From: DASWNP01 sp036399175
Lineage (GTDB): Bacteria; Acidobacteriota; Blastocatellia; Pyrinomonadales; Pyrinomonadaceae
Length of the DNA: 64,000 bases
Direction of reading: 5' to 3'
Assembly (NCBI GenBank): GCA_036399175.1
Contig: DASWNP010000021.1
Span: forward strand, 1-64,000
Shown: positions 1 through 7,333 of the stretch, piece by piece
Numbering within the stretch: position 1 is the first letter of the stretch
How the letters are laid out: every line of letters begins with the position of its first letter
The notes under the pieces: model-generated
Seen by the model: the letters and a program-made list of their open reading frames with translations, nothing else
Told to the model about the DNA's origin: nothing
The model's database searches: none
Position numbers and translations under genes: made by a program

Positions 1-660
1 GAGTGCGTGGACACGGTCATCACGATCCCGAACGAGCGGCTGCTCGGAACCGTTGACCGCGGCGTCTCTCTGGCCGACGCCTTCAAGCTCGCCGACGACG
101 TGCTGCGCCAAGCGGTGCAGGGCATCTCCGATCTGATCACCGTGCCCGGCCTCATCAACCTCGATTTCGCCGACGTGAAGGCGATTATGGCCGGAATGGG
201 ACTGGCTTTGATGGGCGCGGGGCGAGCGAGCGGCGAGCGGCGCGCTCTGGAAGCGACGCAGCAGGCCATCTCTTCGCCGCTTCTGGAAGAAGCCACGATT
301 GAGGGCGCGAAGGGCGTGCTCATCAACATCACCGGCGGCTCAGACCTGACGCTCTTTGAAGTCAACGAAGCTTCGACTTTAATCCGCGAAGCCGCAGACG
401 ACGACGCCAACATCATCTTCGGCGCGGTCATCGACGAGTCGATGCGCGACGAGATGAAGATTACCGTTATCGCCACCGGCTTCGACAAGGAGATGCCCGG
501 CATCGGCACGAACGCGCCCGGCGTGACGGCGCAGCCGCCGCCGCCACCGCAGCGATACACTCAACGCCCCGGCGACGACATCCCGGCGCGTCCGCCCACA
601 GGCCAGACTCGCGCAGACGATTTGGACGTGCCGACCTTTATCCGCAAGAAAGCAGACTAA
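1..660 (+). CDS. ftsZ: Cell division protein FtsZ, C-terminal part (5' end outside window)
   Basis: Tubulin-like GTPase that forms the cytokinetic ring. The reading frame is open from base 1, so the GTP-binding N-terminal half lies upstream of the window. Visible parts are the end of the GTPase core (GLINLDFADVKAIM, then GMGLALMGAGRASGERRA), the FtsZ C-terminal domain (ITGGSDLTLFEVNEAS, DDDANIIFGAVIDESM) and a short Pro-rich linker of about 40 residues. It ends with the conserved C-terminal peptide DDLDVPTFIRKKAD, which in the family binds FtsA and other partners. Family assignment is secure. A heptad hairpin follows the stop. Confidence 0.97.
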   Translation, partial: ECVDTVITIPNERLLGTVDRGVSLADAFKLADDVLRQAVQGISDLITVPGLINLDFADVKAIMAGMGLALMGAGRASGERRALEATQQAISSPLLEEATIEGAKGVLINITGGSDLTLFEVNEASTLIREAADDDANIIFGAVIDESMRDEMKITVIATGFDKEMPGIGTNAPGVTAQPPPPPQRYTQRPGDDIPARPPTGQTRADDLDVPTFIRKKAD

Positions 661-680
661 AAGGACAGGGCCAAAGTAGA

Positions 681-762
681 ACGACAAAAGGGCAAGGGTA
701 AGAGGCGCGAGCGCCGCCTTTTACTTTTGCCCTTTTCCTTTTGCGTTTTTTCTTTTTGTCGT
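681..762. repeat. Heptad-repeat hairpin H1 (GGCAAAA family) downstream of ftsZ
   Basis: The left arm, AAAAGGGCAAGGGTAAGAGG, faces a right arm reading CCTTTTACTTTTGCCCTTTT. The outer edges ACGACAAAA and TTTTTGTCGT are also complementary. Units recur every 7 bp (roughly GGGCAAA/GGTAAAA). The T-rich right side could terminate ftsZ transcription. Confidence 0.75.
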
Positions 763-979
763 GTAGCATGTCGCCCATTCCTGACAGGATTGCCAAATTA
801 ACTACCGGTCTCGAACATTTCGCGTTTATTGATTTCGCCTGCCGCAGTTAAAGGCCGGTCAGCCACGCTGTTGTTTTGAACATCCGTGTGGCGAGCCTCG
901 CCTGAAAGGTGGCGCGAGCGCTTCCACTCTCGCGCTGAAAAATTTCCCGCGAGAACGCTTTGGAGGGAAGGTAACGAAG
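763..979. other. Intergenic leader upstream of hfq
   Basis: The remainder of the 320 bp gap between ftsZ and the Hfq gene. I see no gene. It probably holds the hfq promoter and leader, but no convincing -35/-10 pair was found. A GGAGGGAAGG stretch near the start codon can serve as ribosome binding site. Confidence 0.4.
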
Positions 980-1474
980 GTGAACCGCAAACTTATCAGA
1001 ACGACACTTGCAGAAGTTAAAGGTCGCGGCGACAGCAACAGCGCGCCGCCGAGAGAACGCGTGGGCAGCAGCAGTGGCGGCGGCAGCGATGCGCCTCATC
1101 GCCCGTCGCACGTGCCACATCGAAGCGGCGGCTCTGCCTCTTCGTCCGACCGCAAAGATTCTTCCTCATCCGCTTCAGGCTCCGGCGCGGCGATGGGTCG
1201 CAAACGCATTCCTCCGGCCGAGACCAACGCCGAGATTTTCTACTACAAGAAGCAGATGGACGCGCACACGCTGATGGTCATCGTGCTTCAGGACGGCGAA
1301 GAGGTAGAGGGCACAATCGAGTGGTACGACCGCTCGGCGCTCAAAATCAACCGTCGCGGCGAGCCGAACATCATGCTGCTCAAGCACAACATCAAGTACA
1401 TGTACAAGGCCGAAGACCGCGATTCGGATGACGACGGCGACGACGGCGACGACGACGACGAAGGCGAAAGCTGA
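980..1474 (+). CDS. hfq: Hfq-like RNA chaperone with long N-terminal and acidic C-terminal extensions
   Basis: Sm-like RNA chaperone expected to form a hexameric ring and promote sRNA-mRNA pairing. The Sm core occupies roughly residues 80-143: ETNAEIFYYKKQMDAHTLMV matches the Hfq N-terminal helix and first strand, VLQDGEEVEGTIEWYDRSAL the Sm1 region, and MLLKHNIKYM the Sm2 motif, which usually carries a [FY]KH pattern. Typical Hfq is 70-100 aa. This protein has about 75 extra N-terminal residues rich in Ser/Gly/Arg, plus an Asp-rich tail (DDDGDDGDDDDEGES). The GTG start at 980 is preceded by GGAGGG. An internal ATG at 1192 (MGRKRIPPAE) would give a near-normal length, so the true start is uncertain. 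Confidence 0.82.
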   Translation: MNRKLIRTTLAEVKGRGDSNSAPPRERVGSSSGGGSDAPHRPSHVPHRSGGSASSSDRKDSSSSASGSGAAMGRKRIPPAETNAEIFYYKKQMDAHTLMVIVLQDGEEVEGTIEWYDRSALKINRRGEPNIMLLKHNIKYMYKAEDRDSDDDGDDGDDDDEGES

Positions 1475-1564
1475 GAGGCTCGTCCGTCACGCTTTCCCCA
1501 AAAGACGCACGCGCCCCCTCTGGAACTCCTCATCCCTCCTCACCTGTTCTGGTGGCATCGGACA

Positions 1565-2638
1565 ATGACTGACGCTTCGCAAGATTCAACCGACGGGGCT
1601 CGTCGCCGCTTCGTGCGCCGCGCAGGGCTGCCCCGCATCGCTATCACCATCGGCGACCCTTCGGGCATAGGCCCCGAGGTCGTACTCAAGGCAGTCGCCG
1701 AGCCTGAAGTGCTCGGCGACTGCCTGCCCGTCATCGTCGGCGACGCGCAACTGCTCGCCCACACGGCGCGCACGCTCGACCTTCAGTGCGGCTACGAAAT
1801 CGTGCGCCACGACGAGCCTCTGCCCGAAACCTTCGAAGCTCCAATCATCTTTCATCTCGACAACATCGGCGCATCGATTGAGCCCGGCGTCGAGTCGGGC
1901 GAGGCCGGACGCGCTGCCGCCGAGTACATCGAGGCGGCGGTCGGTTTGTGCGCGGCGGGCGCAGTCGATGCCATCTCGACCGCGCCGATAAACAAACGCG
2001 CTCTCTTCCTCGGCGGCTACAGTTTCCCCGGACACACGGAATTCCTCGCGCACCTGACGCGCTCGGAGGAATCGGCGATGGCTTTCGTCGCCGCCAACCT
2101 CCGCATCGTGCTCATCTCGACGCACGTCCCCTTAGCCGAAGCGATTCGCCTCGTCGAGCGCGACCGCATCATGCGCGTCATCCGCCTGACCGACCGCGAA
2201 TTGAAGCGTTGGGGCATCGAGAACCCGCGCATCGCTATGGCGGCTCTCAATCCTCACGGCGCGGAGGGCGGGCTCTTCGGGCTGGAGGAATCGGCTGAGA
2301 TTGTGCCTGCCGTCGAGGCGTGCCGCGAGCAGGAGGGCATCGACGTGAGCGGCCCTTACTCGGCCGACACGGTCTTCCTGCGCGCCTCGCGCGGCGAGTT
2401 CGATGCCGTCGTTTCGTGCTACCATGACCAGGCGATGATTCCGGTCAAGTGCCTTTCGTTCGGCGAGGCCGTCAACGTCACGCTGGGCTTGCCGTTCATC
2501 CGCACGTCGGTCGATCACGGGACGGCCTTCGACATCGCCGGCAAAGGCATCGCCGAGCATTCGAGCATGGTGGCCGCCATCCGCCTCGCCGCGCGGCTCG
2601 CCCTCGCCGACGGTAGCGGCAAAGCGGTAGAAGTCTAA
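1565..2638 (+). CDS. pdxA: 4-hydroxythreonine-4-phosphate dehydrogenase PdxA
   Basis: Oxidises 4-phosphohydroxy-L-threonine in the DXP-dependent route to pyridoxal 5'-phosphate; cytoplasmic, NAD- and divalent-metal-dependent in the family. Diagnostic stretches are ITIGDPSGIGPEVVLKA near the N-terminus, the metal-ligand region FPGHTEFLAHLT, then SCYHDQAMIPVKCLSFGEAV and TSVDHGTAFDIAGKG near the C-terminus. At 357 aa it is slightly longer than the usual ~330, with about 20 extra N-terminal residues; an internal start is possible. No other pyridoxine gene is adjacent. A heptad hairpin starts right after the stop. Confidence 0.95.
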   Translation: MTDASQDSTDGARRRFVRRAGLPRIAITIGDPSGIGPEVVLKAVAEPEVLGDCLPVIVGDAQLLAHTARTLDLQCGYEIVRHDEPLPETFEAPIIFHLDNIGASIEPGVESGEAGRAAAEYIEAAVGLCAAGAVDAISTAPINKRALFLGGYSFPGHTEFLAHLTRSEESAMAFVAANLRIVLISTHVPLAEAIRLVERDRIMRVIRLTDRELKRWGIENPRIAMAALNPHGAEGGLFGLEESAEIVPAVEACREQEGIDVSGPYSADTVFLRASRGEFDAVVSCYHDQAMIPVKCLSFGEAVNVTLGLPFIRTSVDHGTAFDIAGKGIAEHSSMVAAIRLAARLALADGSGKAVEV

Positions 2639-2727
2639 AGGAAACGAGGAACGAGGAACGATGAACGCGGAATGAAGAGCCAAAAGCTTTATACTTCATC
2701 GTTCATCGTTTCGCGTTCATACTTTCG
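2639..2727. repeat. Heptad-repeat hairpin H2 (GATGAAC/GCGGAAC family)
   Basis: Starts at the base after the pdxA stop. The left arm has units GAAACGA, GGAACGA, GGAACGA, TGAACGC, GGAATGA; the apex is CCAAAAGCTTTATAC; the right arm has TCATCGT, TCATCGT, TTCGCGT. The arms match imperfectly because the two unit types occur in different order. The right arm ends just before the next gene start at 2731. Confidence 0.85.
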
Positions 2728-2730
2728 ATT

Positions 2731-3123
2731 ATGACTACTTCGACCTCACGTCGTATTCTGGTGGCGGATGACGACCCGGCGATTCTGCGTCTGGTGACGA
2801 CCATCGTCGAGAAGGAAGGCTATACGGTCGTGACGGCGCGCGACGGGCGCGAGGCTTACAGGCTTCTGCAAGCCGATTCCGACTTTCTGGCGGGCATCTT
2901 CGATGTCGTCATGCCGCACATACAGGGGCCGGAGCTTGTGCGCTACATGCGAACAGAGAAGCGCCTGATGCGTATTCCCGTGATGATGATGACGGCCGAG
3001 CAGAATCCGAAACTCTCCTCCGACAGCTTCGCGGCAGGCGCGGTCGTTTTTCTCCCGAAGCCTTTCACCACCTCGCAGCTTCAAATCATGCTGCGCATGC
3101 TCGTCAGCAAAGGCGGTTCCTGA
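2731..3123 (+). CDS. Stand-alone response-regulator receiver domain
   Basis: CheY-like phosphoacceptor of 130 aa without an output domain. The acidic pocket is in LVADDDPAIL (residues 13-15), the phosphoacceptor Asp58 is in GIFDVVMPH, and the conserved Lys110 is in FLPKPFT. It presumably relays a phosphoryl group from an unlinked histidine kinase or acts on a partner protein. No kinase is adjacent. The start lies 4 bp beyond hairpin H2, which leaves no normal Shine-Dalgarno outside the repeat; translation may depend on repeat sequence. Confidence 0.9.
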   Translation: MTTSTSRRILVADDDPAILRLVTTIVEKEGYTVVTARDGREAYRLLQADSDFLAGIFDVVMPHIQGPELVRYMRTEKRLMRIPVMMMTAEQNPKLSSDSFAAGAVVFLPKPFTTSQLQIMLRMLVSKGGS

Positions 3124-3250
3124 AGCGACGCCGCGCGCCTGTGGCCTCCGAGGGCTCGCCGCGCCCGTTCCTCTGGCAACCAATCGAGGCCGGGCATCAA
3201 TCTCAGGTAAAACTTTCGTCCGAGTCAGAGTTCAGAGGGAAAGATTTTTT

Positions 3251-4018
3251 ATGAGACGACTGAGAGGCTTTTCGTCTCGGTTTGAGCCTTCGCGCCGACG
3301 CTTCAGGGCGACGCCCCTTTGCGCGCTCGTCTTTTGCGCTCTGGCGGTTTGCGTCGCCGTTGCCACCGCCGCAGGGGCGCAGTCGGGACGCCGCCAGCCA
3401 GCGCCGCGCAGTCCCGTCCCTCCGTCCGCGACGCCGACGCCCGCCTCGGATTCCTCCGATTCTTCTTCATCAAGTGGCGGCTATTCGGATTCCGATGCCC
3501 GTCGCCCTTCGCAGACCTCGACGGGCGCAGAGGCCGCCGTCTCCTTCATCGTTTACGAGGACGACAGCAGGAGCAGCTTTCTGAACCTGCCGGCGTCAAC
3601 CATCAGCATCGTCGTCAACAGCTTCGCCACTCGGCTCGGCGACGCTCCCGGCGTCTCCGTCTCTTCGGGCGGAAGGAGCGACCGCAGGCGCGCGCGCGAG
3701 CACGCGAAGACGGAGAAGAGCGTCTATACGATTCTCTTGCAGGTGGACGAGGAGATGGGCGGCGGCGGTCGCGGCTCGACCGATTTGTCGAACCTGATAG
3801 TCAGGTACTTCGTCTACGAGCCTTCGTCCGCGACTTTGAAGCATCAGGGGCAAGTCTACATGCGGCCTTACCAGCCGACGAGAAGAGTCGGCGGCGTCAG
3901 TTTGCCTCTGCCCATGCCCACCTCGCGGCGCGTTCCCGTCGAATACATCTTCGAGCAGGCCGGACGCGACGCCGCCGACCGCGTGCTCGCCGCCTTTCAC
4001 CTGCGCTCGCCCGATTAG
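3251..4018 (+). CDS. Predicted secreted or membrane-anchored protein of unknown function
   Basis: 255 aa, not recognised. A basic N-terminus is followed by a hydrophobic segment around residues 22-43 (ALVFCALAVCVAVATAAGAQ), a likely signal peptide. Then comes a Pro/Ser-rich linker to about residue 85 and a mixed alpha/beta region to the end. Conserved-looking stretches are AAVSFIVYEDDSRSSFLN and YTILLQVDEEMGGGGRG. The second may describe a periplasmic domain with a missing partner. A short purine-rich stretch (GAGGGAAAG) precedes the ATG. The downstream secreted gene begins only 29 bp later and may be co-transcribed. Confidence 0.7.
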   Translation: MRRLRGFSSRFEPSRRRFRATPLCALVFCALAVCVAVATAAGAQSGRRQPAPRSPVPPSATPTPASDSSDSSSSSGGYSDSDARRPSQTSTGAEAAVSFIVYEDDSRSSFLNLPASTISIVVNSFATRLGDAPGVSVSSGGRSDRRRAREHAKTEKSVYTILLQVDEEMGGGGRGSTDLSNLIVRYFVYEPSSATLKHQGQVYMRPYQPTRRVGGVSLPLPMPTSRRVPVEYIFEQAGRDAADRVLAAFHLRSPD

Positions 4019-4047
4019 TCTCCCCGACTCGCAGACGCCAAAAAGAG

Positions 4048-5109
4048 ATGCGTACAGATTCAAAGGAGAAATGGGTGAAAGAAGAAATGGGTAAAAGGGA
4101 AAGAACAAAGGCGTCTCTCTTCTTCGCCCTTTCTCCTTCTGCCCTTTCCTTCTTTCCGTCGCGGCGGCGCGTCTGGGTCGTCATCTGCGCGGCGGCTATG
4201 GTCGTCGTGTCGCTTGCGCCTTCGGTTTCCGGCAAGACGCCGAAGGGATTGAGCGCCAAGCAGGCGCGCGACCTGATTCTGCGCGTGCCGGGGCTTCAGT
4301 TGAATAAGAGCGCGTTGAACGTGCGGGAGGTTTCCACCGAGGGCGATTCTGCGCAGGCGTTTGCAGGGGTGCGGACGGCGTTTCGTTTCAAGGAGGGCGC
4401 GGGGGGGCGCTGGGTGGCCGTCGAAGTCAGAACCGGCGACAGGCAGTGGGAAGAGCTGGATTTAATCGCGCGCGCGTTGAAGGCGGAGCGCGATGCGCCG
4501 TTCGTCGCCGACCTCGAAGCGCTGGCCGCCGAGATGGCGGCGCGAACCGCGAAGGCCGCAGAGGGCAAAGAACGCGCCGAGCCGGGGGGCGAGAAACAGG
4601 AGGCCGGGCGTGCGGAGCGAGAGGCGCAGAGCCGACAGTCTGAAGAACAGAAAGAGCCCCGCCGCGGGGCTTTGACGGCGAAGCTTTTCTCGGCGCTGCT
4701 CGCGTCTGCGACGCTGGAGACCGAAGTCGAAACGGCTTTTCGTTTCACACGCGCGGGAGGGCGCTGGCGCGTCGATTCGCTGCGAGTCGGCGAGGGAGCC
4801 TGGCAGAGCGTCGATGCGATTGCCTCGGCGTTGAACGCCGAGAAGAACGCGCGTGCGCGAGCAGAGTTGCAAACCCTTCGCGCCGCCCTCGAAGCTTTCC
4901 GACGCGAGCGCGGCTTCTACGTCGTCGCCGAAGACGAAACCGTCCTCGTAGACCACCTCAGCCCGCGTTACCTGCAACGCATCATCCGCTTCGACCCCTG
5001 GCACAGACCCTACAGGTACAGAGGAACGCGCGACGCCTACACCCTCGCCTCCGACGGCGCAGACGGCAAACAAGCCACCCCCGACGACGTAACACCGGAC
5101 GGACGATAG
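4048..5109 (+). CDS. Secreted protein with duplicated domain and GspG-like C-terminus
   Basis: 353 aa from ATG 4048; ATG 4087 is an alternative with AGAAG before it. A hydrophobic segment (VWVVICAAAMVVVSLAPSVS) at about residues 40-60 looks like a signal peptide. Two similar units follow: VRTAFRFKEGAGGRWVAVEV near residue 108 and VETAFRFTRAGGRWRVDSLR near 227. Each continues into a W(E/Q)xxDxIAxALxAE(R/K) segment and a helix. The last ~70 residues (LQTLRAALEAFRRERGFY, then DPWHRPYRYR and LASDGADGKQATPDD) resemble the C-terminal half of type II secretion major pseudopilins, but the N-terminal pilin methylation motif is absent. Function unknown. The final DGR-stop is encoded by repeat sequence. 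Confidence 0.72.
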   Translation: MRTDSKEKWVKEEMGKRERTKASLFFALSPSALSFFPSRRRVWVVICAAAMVVVSLAPSVSGKTPKGLSAKQARDLILRVPGLQLNKSALNVREVSTEGDSAQAFAGVRTAFRFKEGAGGRWVAVEVRTGDRQWEELDLIARALKAERDAPFVADLEALAAEMAARTAKAAEGKERAEPGGEKQEAGRAEREAQSRQSEEQKEPRRGALTAKLFSALLASATLETEVETAFRFTRAGGRWRVDSLRVGEGAWQSVDAIASALNAEKNARARAELQTLRAALEAFRRERGFYVVAEDETVLVDHLSPRYLQRIIRFDPWHRPYRYRGTRDAYTLASDGADGKQATPDDVTPDGR

Positions 5110-5263
5110 ACCATAGACGATGGACGATGGACGATGGACGGATGACAGCCGAGCTGCTTTCCCGTCGTCTGCCTTCGCGGTCGCCCGTCGTGCATCATTC
5201 ATCACCGATGCTCGTCTATAGTCTGCCGTCCATCGTCCATCGTCTATCGTCCATCGTCCGTCC
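5098..5263. repeat. Heptad-repeat hairpin H3 (GGACGAT family), overlapping an upstream stop codon
   Basis: The left arm is GGACGAT/AGACGAT units beginning within the last codons of the gene ending at 5109. The right arm is the complement (CCGTCCATCGTCCATCGTCT and on). About 75 bp of non-heptad sequence lies between the arms, longer than in most copies. Confidence 0.85.
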
Positions 5264-5444
5264 TTGAAATTCATCTTGACGCGCCGCGACGGCGGGTGTT
5301 AGGTTTCAAATGCGGCCTCTATTGCAAGAGCGCAGACGAAAAGAGCGCCGCGCACGAGCCCCGCGTCGTCCCCTCACTTTGCGCGTCGGACGCGCGCTTG
5401 ATTGAGCCCCCTGCGGACGCACGCTTAACCCTCAAAGGAGAACG

Positions 5445-7196
5445 GTGTTGGTCACGAGAGGCCGGAGACTTCTGCTGGCAGACGACTCGCTCACCATCCA
5501 GAAGGTCGTCGATTTGACCTTCTCGGACGAGGGCATCGAGGTCGTCGCCGTGAGTGACGGCGCTCAGGCCGTGCGTCGTCTTGAAGAGGGCGCGCCGTTC
5601 GACATCGTGCTCGCCGATGTCTTCATGCCTTCGCCCAACGGCTACGAGCTATGCGAGCGCATCAAGGGCGACCCGCGTTTTCGACGCACACCCGTCATTC
5701 TCCTTGTCGGCACGTTTGAACCTTTCAATGAAGCGGAGGCGCGCAGAGTTGGCGCGGATGATGTTTTGACCAAACCTTTTCAATCAATCCGAGACCTCGT
5801 GAACAAGGTCGGCTCGCTGCTCGGCGGCGGTCGCGCCGAAGAGGACGAGCAGGACACCGGAGACCTGACGCCGCCTTCACAGACGCGCGCGAGCGAGACG
5901 CAGCGGCAGGACGCGGCGCACGCGTCGAGCCGCGAAGCTGCCCATCATGCGAGCGCCCGCGCCGACTCTACGGGAGACTACGCCGCACACGCCGCGACGC
6001 CCGCAGCCTCTTCGACGCGCTCCGAAGTCTCCTTCGACGACATCGAGATGGACGACCAGATGATAGAGGCGAGGCCGGTCGAAGCATCGCCGCTCGACGA
6101 AGCGCCGATGCGCGGCGCGGCGTCGAGAGAGATGGACGCATCCGCGCGACAGGAAGAATCGCCCTCCTGGCGTTCGACGCCCGAGCTGTCCGCGCAGGGC
6201 GGCATGACGGCTGAGTGGGAGAATTTGAGGCGAAGCGCACAGCCTTCCTCCGGCGCACACGACGCGGACTCGACGATGCAGGCGACCGACGAGCCGACGC
6301 CGACGACGATGGACACACCGACGACGCCGACGGCGACCATGCAGCCACCGACCATGTCAGCTACGATGCCCGCGACGATGCCACCGACCCGCACGACCAC
6401 GACCGACGACTCCCTGCTCGACCTGGAAGTCTTCGCCCCGACGCCCTCCGCGCCCGCCCCGAACATCGACGAAGACGAGTTCATCCTCGACCTCGACGAC
6501 GAAGAGACGAGCGACGCTCGTTCAGCATCCTTCTCAAACACCTTCGACGCCGCCGCGCACGTCGCCCCTCAAGCCGTCGGGACGATGGGGGTGCAAGCTC
6601 CCTCGGAAGAAGCGCACGCGCCGTCTGCGCAGGCTTCGACGTGGTTTGACCCGGAAGCCGACTCGGCGACGCTCGACACTCAAGCGGCTTCATCGCAATT
6701 TGAGACCGGAGGAGCGTCGGCGCGCTTTGACATGAGCGGCGAGCAGTTTGGAACGAGCGCCGATGCTTCGTCCTCTCTGGCCGAAGCCGCGCACGGCGAG
6801 AGAGAGACCGCCTACACTGGCGCCTGGGACGACGACGATGACATGCCGACCATTATCGCCGAAGCTCCCATGCTCGCAGCTCAGGGCGCGGCCACAGGAT
6901 TCGACGCGCCCGCCGCTTCCGCGTCGCTTGATGAAATGAATGCTACCGGAGCTGAGCACGAGTCGGCGGCGTCGCCGACAGGCGCGTCCGAAACGTCGCC
7001 GACGGTTGCGTCGGGTGCATCGACGGGAGGACAGATAAGTCTTGAGCAGTTGTCGCCCGAAGTCATCGACGCGATTGCGCGTCGAGCGGTCGAGCTGCTC
7101 TCGGCGCGGGTCGTCGAGCAGGTAGCCTGGGAGGTCGTCCCCGACCTGGCCGAGCGGCTCATCAAGCGACAACTCGAAGAAGAAGGGCGAAGATAA
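5445..7196 (+). CDS. Receiver-domain protein with very long low-complexity linker and conserved C-terminal helix
   Basis: 583 aa. The N-terminal receiver domain (residues 8-125) has the acidic pair D13/D14, phosphoacceptor D58 in DIVLADVFMP, and K110 in LTKPF. Then follow some 380 residues rich in Ala, Thr, Ser, Pro, Glu and Asp, including Thr/Pro/Met runs around residues 285-320 and acidic patches such as DEDEFILDLDDEE. It ends in a helical module, LSPEVIDAIARRAVELLSAR followed by VVPDLAERLIKRQLEEE. The family is known as receiver proteins of delta-proteobacteria and Acidobacteria, often linked to motility or polarity; that role is inference here. GTG 5445 follows AAAGGAGAACG; TTG 5448 is also possible. 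Confidence 0.85.
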   Translation: MLVTRGRRLLLADDSLTIQKVVDLTFSDEGIEVVAVSDGAQAVRRLEEGAPFDIVLADVFMPSPNGYELCERIKGDPRFRRTPVILLVGTFEPFNEAEARRVGADDVLTKPFQSIRDLVNKVGSLLGGGRAEEDEQDTGDLTPPSQTRASETQRQDAAHASSREAAHHASARADSTGDYAAHAATPAASSTRSEVSFDDIEMDDQMIEARPVEASPLDEAPMRGAASREMDASARQEESPSWRSTPELSAQGGMTAEWENLRRSAQPSSGAHDADSTMQATDEPTPTTMDTPTTPTATMQPPTMSATMPATMPPTRTTTTDDSLLDLEVFAPTPSAPAPNIDEDEFILDLDDEETSDARSASFSNTFDAAAHVAPQAVGTMGVQAPSEEAHAPSAQASTWFDPEADSATLDTQAASSQFETGGASARFDMSGEQFGTSADASSSLAEAAHGERETAYTGAWDDDDDMPTIIAEAPMLAAQGAATGFDAPAASASLDEMNATGAEHESAASPTGASETSPTVASGASTGGQISLEQLSPEVIDAIARRAVELLSARVVEQVAWEVVPDLAERLIKRQLEEEGRR

Positions 7197-7280
7197 GGCA
7201 AAAGTAAAACGGAAAAAGGCAAAGGTGAAGAGGAAATCAATTCTTCTTCACCTTTGCCTTTTTCCGTTTGCCCTGTGCCT
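7197..7280. repeat. Heptad-repeat hairpin H4 (GGCAAAA family)
   Basis: Begins at the base after the stop of the receiver protein. Units GGCAAAA, GTAAAAC, GGAAAAA, GGCAAAG, GTGAAGA are mirrored by TTCACCTTTGCCTTTTTCCG. It continues into T-rich sequence up to the valS start region. Confidence 0.85.
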
Positions 7281-7333
7281 TCTTTAGTCTGTCTTTTTCC
7301 TTTTTGCCTTCGCCTTGACTATACTTGTCGCCT

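Noticed and set aside
3319..4047. Long open frame continuing upstream of the gene at 4048
   Set aside because: It overlaps the better-supported gene at 3251-4018 in another frame and is Arg-rich without domain character; the real start is near 4048 or 4087.
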